Shown: piece after piece, positions 14,974 to 23,570 of the stretch | How the letters are laid out: every line of letters starts with the position of its first letter | How positions within the stretch are numbered: the stretch's first letter is position 1 | Assembly (NCBI GenBank): GCA_005792355.1 | Contig: SXSC01000149.1 | Location: 1-40,242 of the forward strand | Source: Opitutaceae bacterium | GTDB lineage: Bacteria; Verrucomicrobiota; Verrucomicrobiia; Opitutales; Opitutaceae | DNA: 40,242 nucleotides | Direction: 5' to 3' | The notes under the pieces: generated by a model | Told to the model about the DNA's origin: nothing | Databases searched by the model: none | Seen by the model: only the letters and a program-made list of their open reading frames with translations | Translations under genes and position numbers: made by a program

Positions 14974-17448
14974 CTAACGACCGTATCTCTTCAGCACGTT
15001 GGTGGCATTGCGCCCCACGTCGCGGTCCTGCCGCACCGACTCCAGCATGGCCAGGGTCTCGGGGTCATTCTTCCAACGATCCAGCAGACTGATCGCGCTG
15101 CCCTTTTCCTCCTTCGAGCCCGCGAGCATTTTCCGCAGGATGGGGAGCACGCTCCGCGCCTTTGTTTCGCACAGCCTCGTCAGGGCGGCGCTCCGCACCC
15201 CCTTGTCGGTCTCCTTCGCCGCCACGCGGAGCAGAATCGCCTCCGCCTGCTCCGGCGGCAGCGGACTCTTGAAACTCAATCCATGGTTGACGGTCATCAA
15301 CCGCACCCGGGCCACGGGATCCCGCTCCGCCAGGCGTGACACCACCTCCGGGGAAAACACCGCCACCGCGACGTCCTCTCCGATCTCCCTCCGGTCGTTG
15401 GCGAGCAGCATTAGCGCCGCCGTCCGAACCTCCGGCAGCCGGTGCCCCAGCGCCGCCTGAATCAGCGGCTCCGCCTGCGGCACTTTTCCAAAGACAATCG
15501 CATGTCGGAAAAAATCGGCGATCACCTGGTGATCCCGATCCTTTTCCATCAACTCCACCAGGGTTCCCCGGATGTCACCCGACTGCTTCCAGCCATCCAC
15601 CAGCGAGCGTCCGGCCGACTGCCGCACCTGCCATTTGGGATGCGTCGTGAGAACTTCCTTTACCGCCGCAAATGCGCGGGCGTTGTTCTTGTAACGACTC
15701 TCGAGGGTGCGCAGCAACGTGCCCGTTTCCTGATCCGACGCGCCCTTGAGCTTGCCGAGGTATTCGTCGAGCCACGGATCGGCGGCGGCGTCCCGCTTCG
15801 TCACCAGGCTCCGAATCGCCTCCACGTCCCCGTACAGCTTTTGCAACGCCTCCCAGCCGGCCGCGCGTTCCCAATATACCAGCGCGGTCTCCTCCGGCAG
15901 CGGCGCCACTTTGGTTTTTACCTGGATGGAATTCTTGAGGTCCGAAATCAACTTCCCCAACGAGGGATCCTCGGCGAAAATCGCCAGCACCGGCTGCCCG
16001 CGCAAATCCCCCGCGGCCGCCAACGCGTGCGCCGCGAGGAAACGACTTTCGCGGCTCGGTGTCGTCAGCATTTGCCGGAGCAATTCCGCCGGCTCTCCGG
16101 CCAGCCCGATCTTCATCAGGCTCCTCAGCGCCGACTCCCGGGCGGAGAGGTTCGAGTGCCGGGTCGCGTATTTCAGCAGCAGGGCCTCAACCTCCGGCTC
16201 CCCGGCATAGATTTCCAGCGATCCGTTGCTCAGCATCGTATTCCAGTTCACCAGGGGGTTATCAAAATCCGCGCGCTGCAGGTCCTTTTCCAGTTCAGCC
16301 CGGTAGTCCTTGAACAGCTGGAGGGTCGTGGGGTCGAGGCCGTTTTCCTGCAGCGCCAGACGCAGTTTTCGGATGCCCCCGTAGTTGGCCAGGGAGGTGG
16401 ACTGAAATTTGCCGGAGTCGATGTTGTAGGTGTTGGTGAACAGCCGGTTTTTCGCGAACTGCGCGGACGAGATGTTCTCCCGCAACACCCAGATTCCGGT
16501 CTGCGTCAGGTTCGGGTGAAATTTCTTTTCCTGCGCCATTTGGATGAACTTCACGACCCGGGCGTCGGGCTCCTCCGCGGCGGGTTCGTAGGCATCCGTC
16601 TTCTGCGGCACGTCCCAGCGCGCGGCCTCGGCGTTGAACACCTCCAGCGAAATCGTCCTCCCTCCGGGCGTCGGTCGGGACGAAAAATCTGTCGGCTGGC
16701 GAGCGAGGTAGGCACCCGCCTTGGCGTCCGGGGAAACCGGCCGCAGGATTGTTCCGGCCGGGACCGTGATGCTCACATTCTCCGGCACCCGGCCCAGCTT
16801 CAGCGTCAGGGCGTCGCGCCGATCCGCCCCGGTGATTTCCGCCTGGCAGACCTCTTGCAGCGCTTTCCAGTCCCGCGGCAAAACAAACGATCGGGCCCGG
16901 AACGGAACCGCCTTCGCCGCAGTGGCGGTCGACGAAGCAGCCGCCGGCGAACTCGATTTTTCCGCCACGCCCGTCGTCTTGTCGCCGAACGCAAAGATGA
17001 TGCCTCCCGCGAACACCAGGTAACCCATCACCGCCGCCAGGGAGATGGCCGCCGTCAGCCCATAGCGTGGCAGCGCACGGCTGACGGAGCGGAAAAGTCT
17101 CACATTCATCATGGCCGCCAGCCCTCCCAGCGCACCACCCACGGCCCCGCCGCCAATCACGAGCAAGAACGGCAGGGCATTCCACGTCCACTCGTACCAC
17201 GTCAGCGGTTTCATCAAGGGCACCGACACGTCCCCGACCGCCACCGACAGCATGGAGCCCAGCTGGGATATTTCCACCCGCACCGCCAACGTCCCGCCGC
17301 CCGGTCGCGGGAGCAAAAACTCGCGCGGATTTTTTCCCGCCGGTGCCGGCTGACCGTTCAGGAGCAACCGCGGTGCGCCTAACAACCCGGGCAACTCAAC
17401 GGCCAGTTCCTGTTCTTCAAATCCGTCGATGGAGAATGGGTAACGCAT
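14974..17448 (-). CDS. Membrane-anchored HEAT-repeat protein
   Basis: An 824-residue protein of unknown function. Residues 1-85 form a soluble beta domain beginning MRYPFSIDGFEEQELAVELP. Two transmembrane helices follow at about 92-115 (LPFLLVIGGGAVGGALGGLA) and 131-152 (GLTAAISLAAVMGYLVFAGG). A low-complexity Ala/Ser linker leads to a C-terminal region of about 650 residues made largely of helical pairs of HEAT/Armadillo type, for example ESALRSLMKIGL, ESRFLAAHALAAAGD and EVRTAALMLLAND. The C-terminus is predicted to lie on one face of the inner membrane as a protein-interaction scaffold. The gene is transcribed away from the phage remnant, and its 3' end borders the repeat-rich gap. It has no catalytic motif. 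Confidence 0.7.
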   Translation of the reverse strand: MRYPFSIDGFEEQELAVELPGLLGAPRLLLNGQPAPAGKNPREFLLPRPGGGTLAVRVEISQLGSMLSVAVGDVSVPLMKPLTWYEWTWNALPFLLVIGGGAVGGALGGLAAMMNVRLFRSVSRALPRYGLTAAISLAAVMGYLVFAGGIIFAFGDKTTGVAEKSSSPAAASSTATAAKAVPFRARSFVLPRDWKALQEVCQAEITGADRRDALTLKLGRVPENVSITVPAGTILRPVSPDAKAGAYLARQPTDFSSRPTPGGRTISLEVFNAEAARWDVPQKTDAYEPAAEEPDARVVKFIQMAQEKKFHPNLTQTGIWVLRENISSAQFAKNRLFTNTYNIDSGKFQSTSLANYGGIRKLRLALQENGLDPTTLQLFKDYRAELEKDLQRADFDNPLVNWNTMLSNGSLEIYAGEPEVEALLLKYATRHSNLSARESALRSLMKIGLAGEPAELLRQMLTTPSRESRFLAAHALAAAGDLRGQPVLAIFAEDPSLGKLISDLKNSIQVKTKVAPLPEETALVYWERAAGWEALQKLYGDVEAIRSLVTKRDAAADPWLDEYLGKLKGASDQETGTLLRTLESRYKNNARAFAAVKEVLTTHPKWQVRQSAGRSLVDGWKQSGDIRGTLVELMEKDRDHQVIADFFRHAIVFGKVPQAEPLIQAALGHRLPEVRTAALMLLANDRREIGEDVAVAVFSPEVVSRLAERDPVARVRLMTVNHGLSFKSPLPPEQAEAILLRVAAKETDKGVRSAALTRLCETKARSVLPILRKMLAGSKEEKGSAISLLDRWKNDPETLAMLESVRQDRDVGRNATNVLKRYGR

Positions 17449-17613
17449 GCGGTGGCGGGGCTCAACTTCACGGGAATACGATGCGACGCCGGAAATTGGT
17501 CAATGCAACTTTACCCGCGTGGCAGTGGTTCCGCCGGAAACGCGGAGGAGAATCGCGCCGTTCTCGGGTCCGGTCGCGAATCGCGAGCGCCCCGGCCAAG
17601 GTTCGATCCGAAG

Positions 17614-17691
17614 GGAAAATGTCAGCTGCCTGCGGTCTGCGAGTACCGTGGCGAATCGATTGAACCCTGGCCCGGAAGGCGGCCAGCATTT
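17614..17691. repeat. 78-bp dispersed repeat, copy 1
   Basis: It matches 33135-33212 with five mismatches and no gaps by hand alignment; the last half is identical. It contains a small hairpin, CTGGCC-CGGAAGGC-GGCCAG. It ends exactly where the phage-derived reading frame begins at 17692. Confidence 0.85.
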
Positions 17692-18507
17692 GCCGCGTGG
17701 GGCGCGTTCCCGCAGGGCACCAACCTGCAAATCGTGCAGGGTTCCACGTCTGGCGTCGCCGGCCCCAACGATCCGAATGAACGCCTGCTGTGGCTCGCCG
17801 ACCGCGCCTGCGACATCCTGCTTCTTGGCCAGAACCTCAGCTCTGAAATCAACGGCCAGGGCAGCCGTGCCGCGGCCGAAGTGCATCGCGAAGTCGAACT
17901 CGACCTCTACGAAACGTACGCCGAGTTCATCGTATCGACCCTCAACGAACAACTCATCCCAGCGTTGATCCGCCAAAACTGGGGCAACCTCGACGAAGTT
18001 CCTTTCGTCGAGGTCGAGATCCCGCGGCCCCAGCGTGACGAAGAAATGGCGCGCCGGGACAAACTGCTGTTTCAGGACATGGGCCTCCCCGTGTCGCTCC
18101 AGTACCTGTACGAACGGCACCGCGTCCCATCCCCCGATCCCGGCGGCGCGCTCTTTCAGCCGCAAAAGCCGCTACCGCCCCCGGAAAAAGTGCCCGCCCC
18201 GGCGACGGCCAGGGAGCCCGGATGCCGTTGCGGCGAGCCCGTTGACGCGCGTTCCGAATCCGCCGCCCAACTCGCCGCCCGCCAGCAAGTGGCCATCGAC
18301 GCCTTTCCCGGCCAGATGGCTGATGCCGAGGCCGCCGGCGATTACCTCGTATGGAATGCCATCCTCGACGACCGCACCACGGAAATTTGCCGTGAACGTC
18401 ACGGCCACCGCTGGGGCGACCAATGGTCCCTCCCGCCCCCTGCCCACTACAATTGCCGCAGCACCCTGATCCGCGTCCCGAAAAGCACCTACCAGCCCCC
18501 CGCGTGA
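17692..18507 (+). pseudogene. Mu-like portal protein (DUF935) C-terminus joined to a Mu F-like head domain
   Basis: The open frame from 17692 encodes the last part of a Mu gp29-type portal protein. AFPQGTNLQIVQG opens it, ERLLWLADRACDILLLGQNLS follows, then the helix EVELDLYETYAEFIVSTLN and QDMGLPVSLQYLYERHRVP. After a proline-rich linker it continues into a Mu gpF/SPP1 gp7-like domain, with the metal-finger-like end AILDDRTTEICRERHG followed by PPPAHYNCRSTLIRVP. About 270 residues survive, and the portal N-terminal half is missing. The frame stays open upstream into the 78-bp repeat and beyond, but that is not phage-like. No terminase, tail or integrase gene is adjacent, so it is an isolated prophage scrap. 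Confidence 0.7.
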
Positions 18508-18523
18508 CGCTCGTCTTCCCAAC

Positions 18524-18547
18524 TGTAGGAGGGGCTTCACGCCCCGA
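18524..18547. repeat. Half copy of the TGTAGGAG palindromic repeat
   Basis: The 24-bp unit starts TGTAGGAGGGG and contains the hairpin GGGGC-TTCAC-GCCCC. It corresponds to one arm of the full element at 39331-39399. It is followed by a CTGACCTCTGAC-type short repeat (about 18573-18593). Confidence 0.65.
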
Positions 18548-18627
18548 CCCTCCGCGTGAGCCACTGTCTTTTCCCGACCTCTGACCTCTGACGTCTGGCC
18601 GCTGCCGTCAGCCGTCCGCCCTCCGCC

Positions 18628-18930
18628 TCACATCGGCAGCACCAGCTCCAACGGATCTCGCCGCATATCCCAGATCCGAAGTATTTCCACCAGACGTTCG
18701 GATTCTTTCACCCGATAAAAAATCGCGTAGTGCCATCGAAACAATTTTCGCATGTTGCTCCGCTCTTTCACGGGCGCACCTCGATTCGGCAAAAACGAAA
18801 GCGACTCGGCGGTCGCGATCAATTCATTGCCGACATGCGCCGCTGCTTCCGCGCTGTCGCGCGCGACATACTCCGTAATCGATTTGAGGTCGGCGATCGC
18901 CTCGTCGGTCAGGCCGACTTTGAAATCCAT
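18628..18930 (-). CDS. RelE/ParE-family toxin
   Basis: A 100-residue toxin of the RelE/ParE superfamily. It begins MDFKVGLTDEAIADLKSITE, the usual first strand and helix. It continues with a long helix rich in Ala and Glu, the RGAPVKERSNMRKLFRWHYA segment matching the ParE pattern R-x-L-x-x-x-x-Y-x-I-x-Y, and ends with VEILRIWDMRRDPLEL, the last strand and short helix. ParE-type members poison gyrase and RelE-type members cut mRNA at ribosomes; residues here do not decide between them. The start overlaps the antitoxin stop by 22 nt, so the pair is one operon. Confidence 0.85.
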   Translation of the reverse strand: MDFKVGLTDEAIADLKSITEYVARDSAEAAAHVGNELIATAESLSFLPNRGAPVKERSNMRKLFRWHYAIFYRVKESERLVEILRIWDMRRDPLELVLPM

Positions 18931-19121
18931 GTCGCCAGCATCCTCCGAACATCCCCGATCGGTGTAGTGCCGCGCTCATCCGCCGACCGTCCGGCCGCAT
19001 CGAGAGCCGCCAGCATTTCTGGCGTTTCGCTGACCTCATGCGCGTGCAGCCACTCCCGCACCTTGGCCTGCTCGTTCACAGGAAGGGCCTCGATCTGATT
19101 GATAACATCGGTCGCAGTCAC
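18909..19121 (-). CDS. Antitoxin, partner of the RelE/ParE toxin
   Basis: A 70-residue protein upstream of and overlapping the toxin. It begins MTATDVINQIEALPVNEQAKV followed by REWLHAHE, resembling the N-terminal helix pattern (sIEaLPxxE) of addiction-module antitoxins paired with ParE-like toxins. The C-terminal part is hydrophilic, as expected for the toxin-binding tail. It probably neutralises the toxin and represses its own promoter in the gap to the right. Confidence 0.75.
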   Translation of the reverse strand: MTATDVINQIEALPVNEQAKVREWLHAHEVSETPEMLAALDAAGRSADERGTTPIGDVRRMLATWISKSA

Positions 19122-19545
19122 GCCCCGAAGATACGTCTATTCCGCCACCTGGCAAGCCCGCGAAATCCGCAATCAACGGACTGAAAAAGAACGTCCCCTT
19201 CGCGTCTCCGCGCCTCCGCGTGATGCCAGGCGGCTCGATCCCTCGTTACCCTCACGCGGAGCGTGAGGGCTACTTTGCGTGCCGCCGGAACGATACCAAG
19301 ACCCGAACTCTGGCGAGGCGCGCGATAACGGGCGCGGATCGAACCGCTCCTGGCTCATGGTCTGAGGCGCGCCGCGCTAGGTGAGTACCGTGGTTGAGCT
19401 GCGGATCACGTCAGCTTGTGCGGGATGAGATCGGCGAACGCCGTACCTGCACTGTCCTGCGGCCAACCTCTTCTTTTCGGCGGTGATCTTGCGCCGCCGG
19501 CTGACTTGCCCCGCGGCGTGCCCTCCCATAAGAGGTTCCTTGTGC
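19122..19545. other. Intergenic region between toxin-antitoxin pair and AraC gene
   Basis: No credible gene is seen in these 424 bp. They must hold the divergent promoters of the antitoxin (-) and AraC (+) genes. Visible structure is a perfect 9-bp hairpin (19249-19269) and, just upstream of the AraC start, a purine-rich AAGAGG at about 19530-19535 at ribosome-binding distance. Confidence 0.5.
19249..19269. repeat. Short hairpin CCCTCACGC-GGA-GCGTGAGGG
   Basis: A perfect 9-bp stem with a 3-nt loop. No T-tract follows on either side. It resembles a short mobile palindrome more than a terminator. Confidence 0.6.
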
Positions 19546-20430
19546 ATGAACCTTTCTGCTGAGCGAAACAAGATCCTCCGCGCCCTGCATTGGTGGTTCG
19601 CCGCGGAGGCGAAGCCGCATCCGGTGGTGCGCGTATTGGAGGGGGGGAGACCGGCTGGGCCGGCGGCGGCGTACTTCATGGAGGCGCCGCGGCTCATTCT
19701 GGTGCTCGAGGGGCGGGCGACGTTTCTCGCCGTCGTGGACCAGAAGGAGATGCGATTTGACGTGGTGCCGGGTCAGATTCTCTTCCTCGCGCAGTACACG
19801 TGGATTTCGCCGGTGCCGCGCGTGCCTTACCGGTCGCTCGGCGTGACCTTTCGCGCGGATTCGACCAGATTGATCATTACGACGCGGCCCGCGATGGCGG
19901 CGGATGGCACGGTCGCCGATCGGCGAGTTGCCCAATGGAGCACGCGGGAGACGCTGGGGCCGAAGGGTGACCAACTGCTGCAACTGCTGCGGAGCGAGCC
20001 TTCCCGGCGGCTGGGCGAACGTACGTTCGGGCCACTGGTGGAAATCCTCCTCGCGGAGGTCGCGGACCTGGTCGAAACCGCGCCTGCCCACGAGCGCGCG
20101 AGCCGGGCCGTGCTGTGGCAGATGGTCTCCGATTACCTCGCGGAACACTGGTCGGACCCGCAACTCAGCCGCAAGTCGACGGCGAGCTACTTCAGCCGCC
20201 ACCCGAACCATTTTTCGCGGTTCTTCCACACCCACGCCAAGAAGAACTTCCGCACGTACCTGAACGAAATCCGCTTGGAGCGGAGCATGCAGTTCCTGCG
20301 CGATCTCCGCTACAACGTCGGCGACGTGGCTACGCTGTGCGGCTTCACCGACCTGCCGCATTTCATCCATTGTTTCCGGCTGCGCTTCGGCTTCACCCCC
20401 GGCGAGTACCGCAAACGCCACGAGCGCTGA
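19546..20430 (+). CDS. AraC-family transcriptional regulator
   Basis: A 294-residue regulator with an N-terminal cupin-like sensor domain (about 20-140; PRLILVLEGRATFLAVVD, then VVPGQILFL) and a C-terminal AraC DNA-binding domain with two helix-turn-helix units (about 200-294). The second unit ends with the signature DVATLCGFTDLPHFIHCFRL and the FGFTPGEYRKR segment. ATG 19546 is chosen over an upstream in-frame start because AAGAGG lies about 10 bp before it. It precedes and is co-directional with the TonB receptor, from which it is separated by hairpins, so it probably senses the substrate or a breakdown product and controls the locus. Confidence 0.9.
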   Translation: MNLSAERNKILRALHWWFAAEAKPHPVVRVLEGGRPAGPAAAYFMEAPRLILVLEGRATFLAVVDQKEMRFDVVPGQILFLAQYTWISPVPRVPYRSLGVTFRADSTRLIITTRPAMAADGTVADRRVAQWSTRETLGPKGDQLLQLLRSEPSRRLGERTFGPLVEILLAEVADLVETAPAHERASRAVLWQMVSDYLAEHWSDPQLSRKSTASYFSRHPNHFSRFFHTHAKKNFRTYLNEIRLERSMQFLRDLRYNVGDVATLCGFTDLPHFIHCFRLRFGFTPGEYRKRHER

Positions 20431-20460
20431 GGGGCGTCCGGCAACGCGCGAGCCCGCCGG

Positions 20461-20524
20461 CCCGCGCTACTTTTATTACAGTATTGCTAGCTTTTTTTTG
20501 CGCGGGTCGAGCCCGGGAGGGCTC
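20461..20524 (+). terminator. Two hairpins between AraC and TonB receptor genes
   Basis: CCCGCGC (20461-20467) pairs with GCGCGGG (20500-20506) around an AT-rich loop containing a T8 run. A second perfect hairpin, GAGCCC-GGGA-GGGCTC, lies at 20509-20524, followed by a short T run. They could end the AraC transcript or lie in the receptor mRNA leader. The AT-rich loop (TTTTATTACAGTATTG) may instead hold the receptor promoter. Confidence 0.4.
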
Positions 20525-20603
20525 TTTGCTACAGCCTGACACTGCGCTCCCGGCGCCCGGCAACTGGGAGGGCAGCTGTCCGTGTCCTCAACTCCTCCCT
20601 GCC

Positions 20604-23570
20604 ATGTACTCCCGTCAAGACCGTCCGTGCTTCCGCCTCGCCGCTGGACTCCGCCCCGGCGCGTACCTCGCTCTGCTGCTCGCCATCGCGATTTCTTGTC
20701 CCACGCAAACCGTCGCCGCCACCGGGACGGTGACGGGTACCGTCTCTCTCCAGGAAACCAAGGCCTACCTCGAGGGCGCCCGCGTCACGCTCGTGGAGCT
20801 GGACCGCAGCGTCCTCACCGCGCGCGACGGCGCCTTTGTGATCGTGGACGTGCCGGCGGGCACTCACACGGTGCGCACCTACTATACGGGCTTGGAGGAC
20901 TCGGTCACGCGCGTGGATGTGGTGGCAAACCGCGTGGCTCCGCTCGCGATCAGCCTGACGGCCGGCGTGTATAGAATGGAGAAGTTCGAGGTCTCCGCCT
21001 CGCAAGTTGGTGAGGCGGCATCGATCACCAAACAGCGCAACGTGGCCAACGTGATGAACGTGGTCAGCACCGAGGCCTTCGGCAACGTGGCCGACGGCAA
21101 CATCGGCAACTTCCTCGTCCGCCTGCCCAGCATCTCGGGTGACATGGAGAACGGCGAAGTGACCGGTATCCGCGTGCGCGGCCTGCCGCCACACCTCAAT
21201 GCCGTCAACGTCGACGGCGTGCGCGCCGCCTCGGCGCTGGCGGGCTTCAATTCGATGTCGGACCGCGCGGCCCAGATCGATCACATCCCCTCCGAATTCG
21301 TGAAGGAGATCGAGTTGACCAAGGCACCGCTGCCCGAACACGCGGTCGATTCCCTCGGCGGCGGCGTGAATCTCGTCACCAAGTCGGCCTTTGATTTCGA
21401 CCACGACGTGATCACCTACCGCGCGGGCGTTAATCACAATTTCCAGCGCGACGACATGCCGCAATTCACGCCCAACTTCGCTCTCACGTACCTCACCCGC
21501 CGGGGACAAAAGCGAAACCTCGGCCTCGCACTCTCGCTCACTTACACGGACTCCGTCTCGCCGCGCGACCGCATCGACGGCCAGCGCGTCGAGGCCGACC
21601 TCCGCAACACCCAGGCGCGCACCCTGGCCAACGCCAACGAGCGCTGGCGCAAGGGCGTGGGCTTCAAGTTCGACTACCGGATCGACGCCCAGACGAGCGT
21701 CTACGCCAAGTTTCAGCACAACTACTTCCTGACCCTCCGCCCGCGCACCGAGTTTGCGGCGACGCTCACCAGCCGGCTCGTCGCCGACTACAACGTCGTG
21801 AGCCGCGCGGCCATCGAGGCCGGGACCGTGCCCCGCACCACGACCGGGGCGGTCGCCGGCGTGGCGCCCGGCTACACGGATACGTTCACCGAATTGCTCG
21901 GCGCGACCTTCCGCCACGCGGTGACGGGCGACAGCGCGCCGAAAGTCTGGCAGTATTTCTACGAAGTGGGCGGGACGCGCCAGCTCGGTGGCGACCAGAA
22001 GCTGTCCGTCCAGGCCACCTACAATCCTTCCGATAGCCGCACCACGGCGGAGGCGCTGACGGCGACGATGGTCCCGAAGGTGGGCCTCTCCATCGATGCC
22101 CGCAGTGACCAGCGCAAGCCGGTGTATCGCCAGACCTACGGCCCGAAGTTCGGTTTCGGTTCGGACCTGAGCCAGTACACCGCCACCTACTACGCGTTGG
22201 TGGACCAGGCCGAGGACGACCTGAGCAACCTCAAGGCCGATTACGAGAAGTCGTTTCGCACGCTGCCTCTGCCGGTGAAGCTCAAGAGCGGTGTGTCCTG
22301 GCGGCGGCAGGAGAAGTTCGGCGGCGCGGGCGGCGTCGCGAATTTCAACCTGGTCGGCGCCGACGGTGTGCAGGGGCGCAACGCCGCGACAGGCCTCAAC
22401 GACGACAACCTGGCGCAGTTCCTGAAGGCGAGCCCGGTGCATCCAGTCAAGGTGCAGGGTTCCCAGCCGTGGCCGGAGATGAACGACCTCGACTACGCGC
22501 GAGCGGAGGCTGTGTTCAAGGCCAACCCCCGCTGGTTCACGGTGCTGGCGCCTGCCACGTACAACATCAACCGGGCGCAGGAGGATGTCTCCGCCGCCTA
22601 CGCGCAGGCCAGTGTGCAATCCGGCAAACTGCATGTGCTCGGCGGCGTGCGCTTCGAGCGGACCGAGGTCGCCGCCACCGGTCGTGTGACAGATGCGCGT
22701 AATCCGGGCACCGTTACCACGACCAAGGCCGGCGAATACCAGGATTACTTCCCGAGCATCCACTGCCGCTACGATGTGCTGAAGTCACTCGTCGGTCGCG
22801 CCAGCTTCTCGACCAGCATGGCCCGGCCCAACATGACGGATCTCTATCCGACGACCTCGGTCAGCTACTCCGGCGCCTACGGCACCGTGACCCAGAACAA
22901 TTCGGACCTGAAGCCGCAATTCTCGAAGAATATCGATCTGTCCCTGGAGTACTATTTCGAGCCGGCCGGTCTCTTCTCGGTGGGCTGGTTCCACAAGGAT
23001 ATCACCGATTTCATCTCCCGCGGCTTGACCCAGATTGGGACCGGCGCGGACAACGGCTTCAATGGCCAGTATGCGTTGTTCGATCTCAATACGGCCTACA
23101 ACGTCGGCGCGGCCACGGTCCGGGGCCTCGAGCTCAACTACAACCAGAACCTCGCGATGCTGCCGAAGCCGTTTAACGGGCTCGCGCTGTTTGCCAACTA
23201 CACGAAGTTGAAAACCGAAGGGAAATACAACAACGGCGTCAGCGAGCTCGACGGCTTCGTGCCGGTGACCGCCAATGCCGGCGTCACCTACCGCTGGCGC
23301 GATTTCACGTCGCGCGTCAGCTATAACTACACCGGCGACTTCCTGCGCACGCGCAACAACAACATCGACCAGCAACTGCGCTTCCGGCCGAAAACCACGG
23401 TCGATGTCAGTTTCCAGTACCAATACCGCCCGAAGCTCGCGTTCTTCGTCGACTTGATCAACCTCGGCGATTCCTGGCCCGTCTGGTACACCGGCACGAA
23501 CCGCGAACGCGTGCGCATCGCCGACAGCTACGGTGCCCGCGCCAACGTCGGCATCTCCGGCCGGTTCTGA
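20604..23570 (+). CDS. TonB-dependent receptor
   Basis: A 988-residue outer-membrane receptor. It has a signal peptide (about 14-39), a carboxypeptidase-regulatory-like beta domain (43-120; SVLTARDGAFVIVDVPAGTH), a TonB-box-like EKFEVSAS (126-133), a plug domain (about 140-260; GNFLVRLPSISGDMENGEV, then IRVRGLPPHLNAVNVDG) and a beta-barrel of about 700 residues ending in aromatic Phe (ISGRF). Energy from TonB/ExbBD drives uptake of a bulky ligand across the outer membrane. No SusD-like lipoprotein is adjacent, as is common in Opitutus-type loci. ATG 20604 gives the signal peptide; the frame is open upstream but antisense-like there. Its TGA overlaps the next gene's ATG, and the downstream enzymes suggest a glycan or glycoside ligand. 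Confidence 0.93.
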   Translation: MYSRQDRPCFRLAAGLRPGAYLALLLAIAISCPTQTVAATGTVTGTVSLQETKAYLEGARVTLVELDRSVLTARDGAFVIVDVPAGTHTVRTYYTGLEDSVTRVDVVANRVAPLAISLTAGVYRMEKFEVSASQVGEAASITKQRNVANVMNVVSTEAFGNVADGNIGNFLVRLPSISGDMENGEVTGIRVRGLPPHLNAVNVDGVRAASALAGFNSMSDRAAQIDHIPSEFVKEIELTKAPLPEHAVDSLGGGVNLVTKSAFDFDHDVITYRAGVNHNFQRDDMPQFTPNFALTYLTRRGQKRNLGLALSLTYTDSVSPRDRIDGQRVEADLRNTQARTLANANERWRKGVGFKFDYRIDAQTSVYAKFQHNYFLTLRPRTEFAATLTSRLVADYNVVSRAAIEAGTVPRTTTGAVAGVAPGYTDTFTELLGATFRHAVTGDSAPKVWQYFYEVGGTRQLGGDQKLSVQATYNPSDSRTTAEALTATMVPKVGLSIDARSDQRKPVYRQTYGPKFGFGSDLSQYTATYYALVDQAEDDLSNLKADYEKSFRTLPLPVKLKSGVSWRRQEKFGGAGGVANFNLVGADGVQGRNAATGLNDDNLAQFLKASPVHPVKVQGSQPWPEMNDLDYARAEAVFKANPRWFTVLAPATYNINRAQEDVSAAYAQASVQSGKLHVLGGVRFERTEVAATGRVTDARNPGTVTTTKAGEYQDYFPSIHCRYDVLKSLVGRASFSTSMARPNMTDLYPTTSVSYSGAYGTVTQNNSDLKPQFSKNIDLSLEYYFEPAGLFSVGWFHKDITDFISRGLTQIGTGADNGFNGQYALFDLNTAYNVGAATVRGLELNYNQNLAMLPKPFNGLALFANYTKLKTEGKYNNGVSELDGFVPVTANAGVTYRWRDFTSRVSYNYTGDFLRTRNNNIDQQLRFRPKTTVDVSFQYQYRPKLAFFVDLINLGDSWPVWYTGTNRERVRIADSYGARANVGISGRF

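Noticed and set aside
15442..17382. 646-residue open plus-strand frame
   Set aside because: It is antisense to the HEAT-repeat gene, rich in Arg, Gln and His, and without domain-like pattern; the minus-strand frame is the protein-like one.
17452..17691. Upstream extension of the phage-like frame as one 351-residue protein
   Set aside because: The first 80 residues translate the 78-bp dispersed repeat and the HEAT gene's upstream region and are not phage-like, so the open frame there is accidental.
20529..22763. 744-residue minus-strand frame opposite the TonB receptor
   Set aside because: Composition is that of a reverse-complement shadow, with no recognisable motif, while the receptor frame has signal, plug and barrel features.
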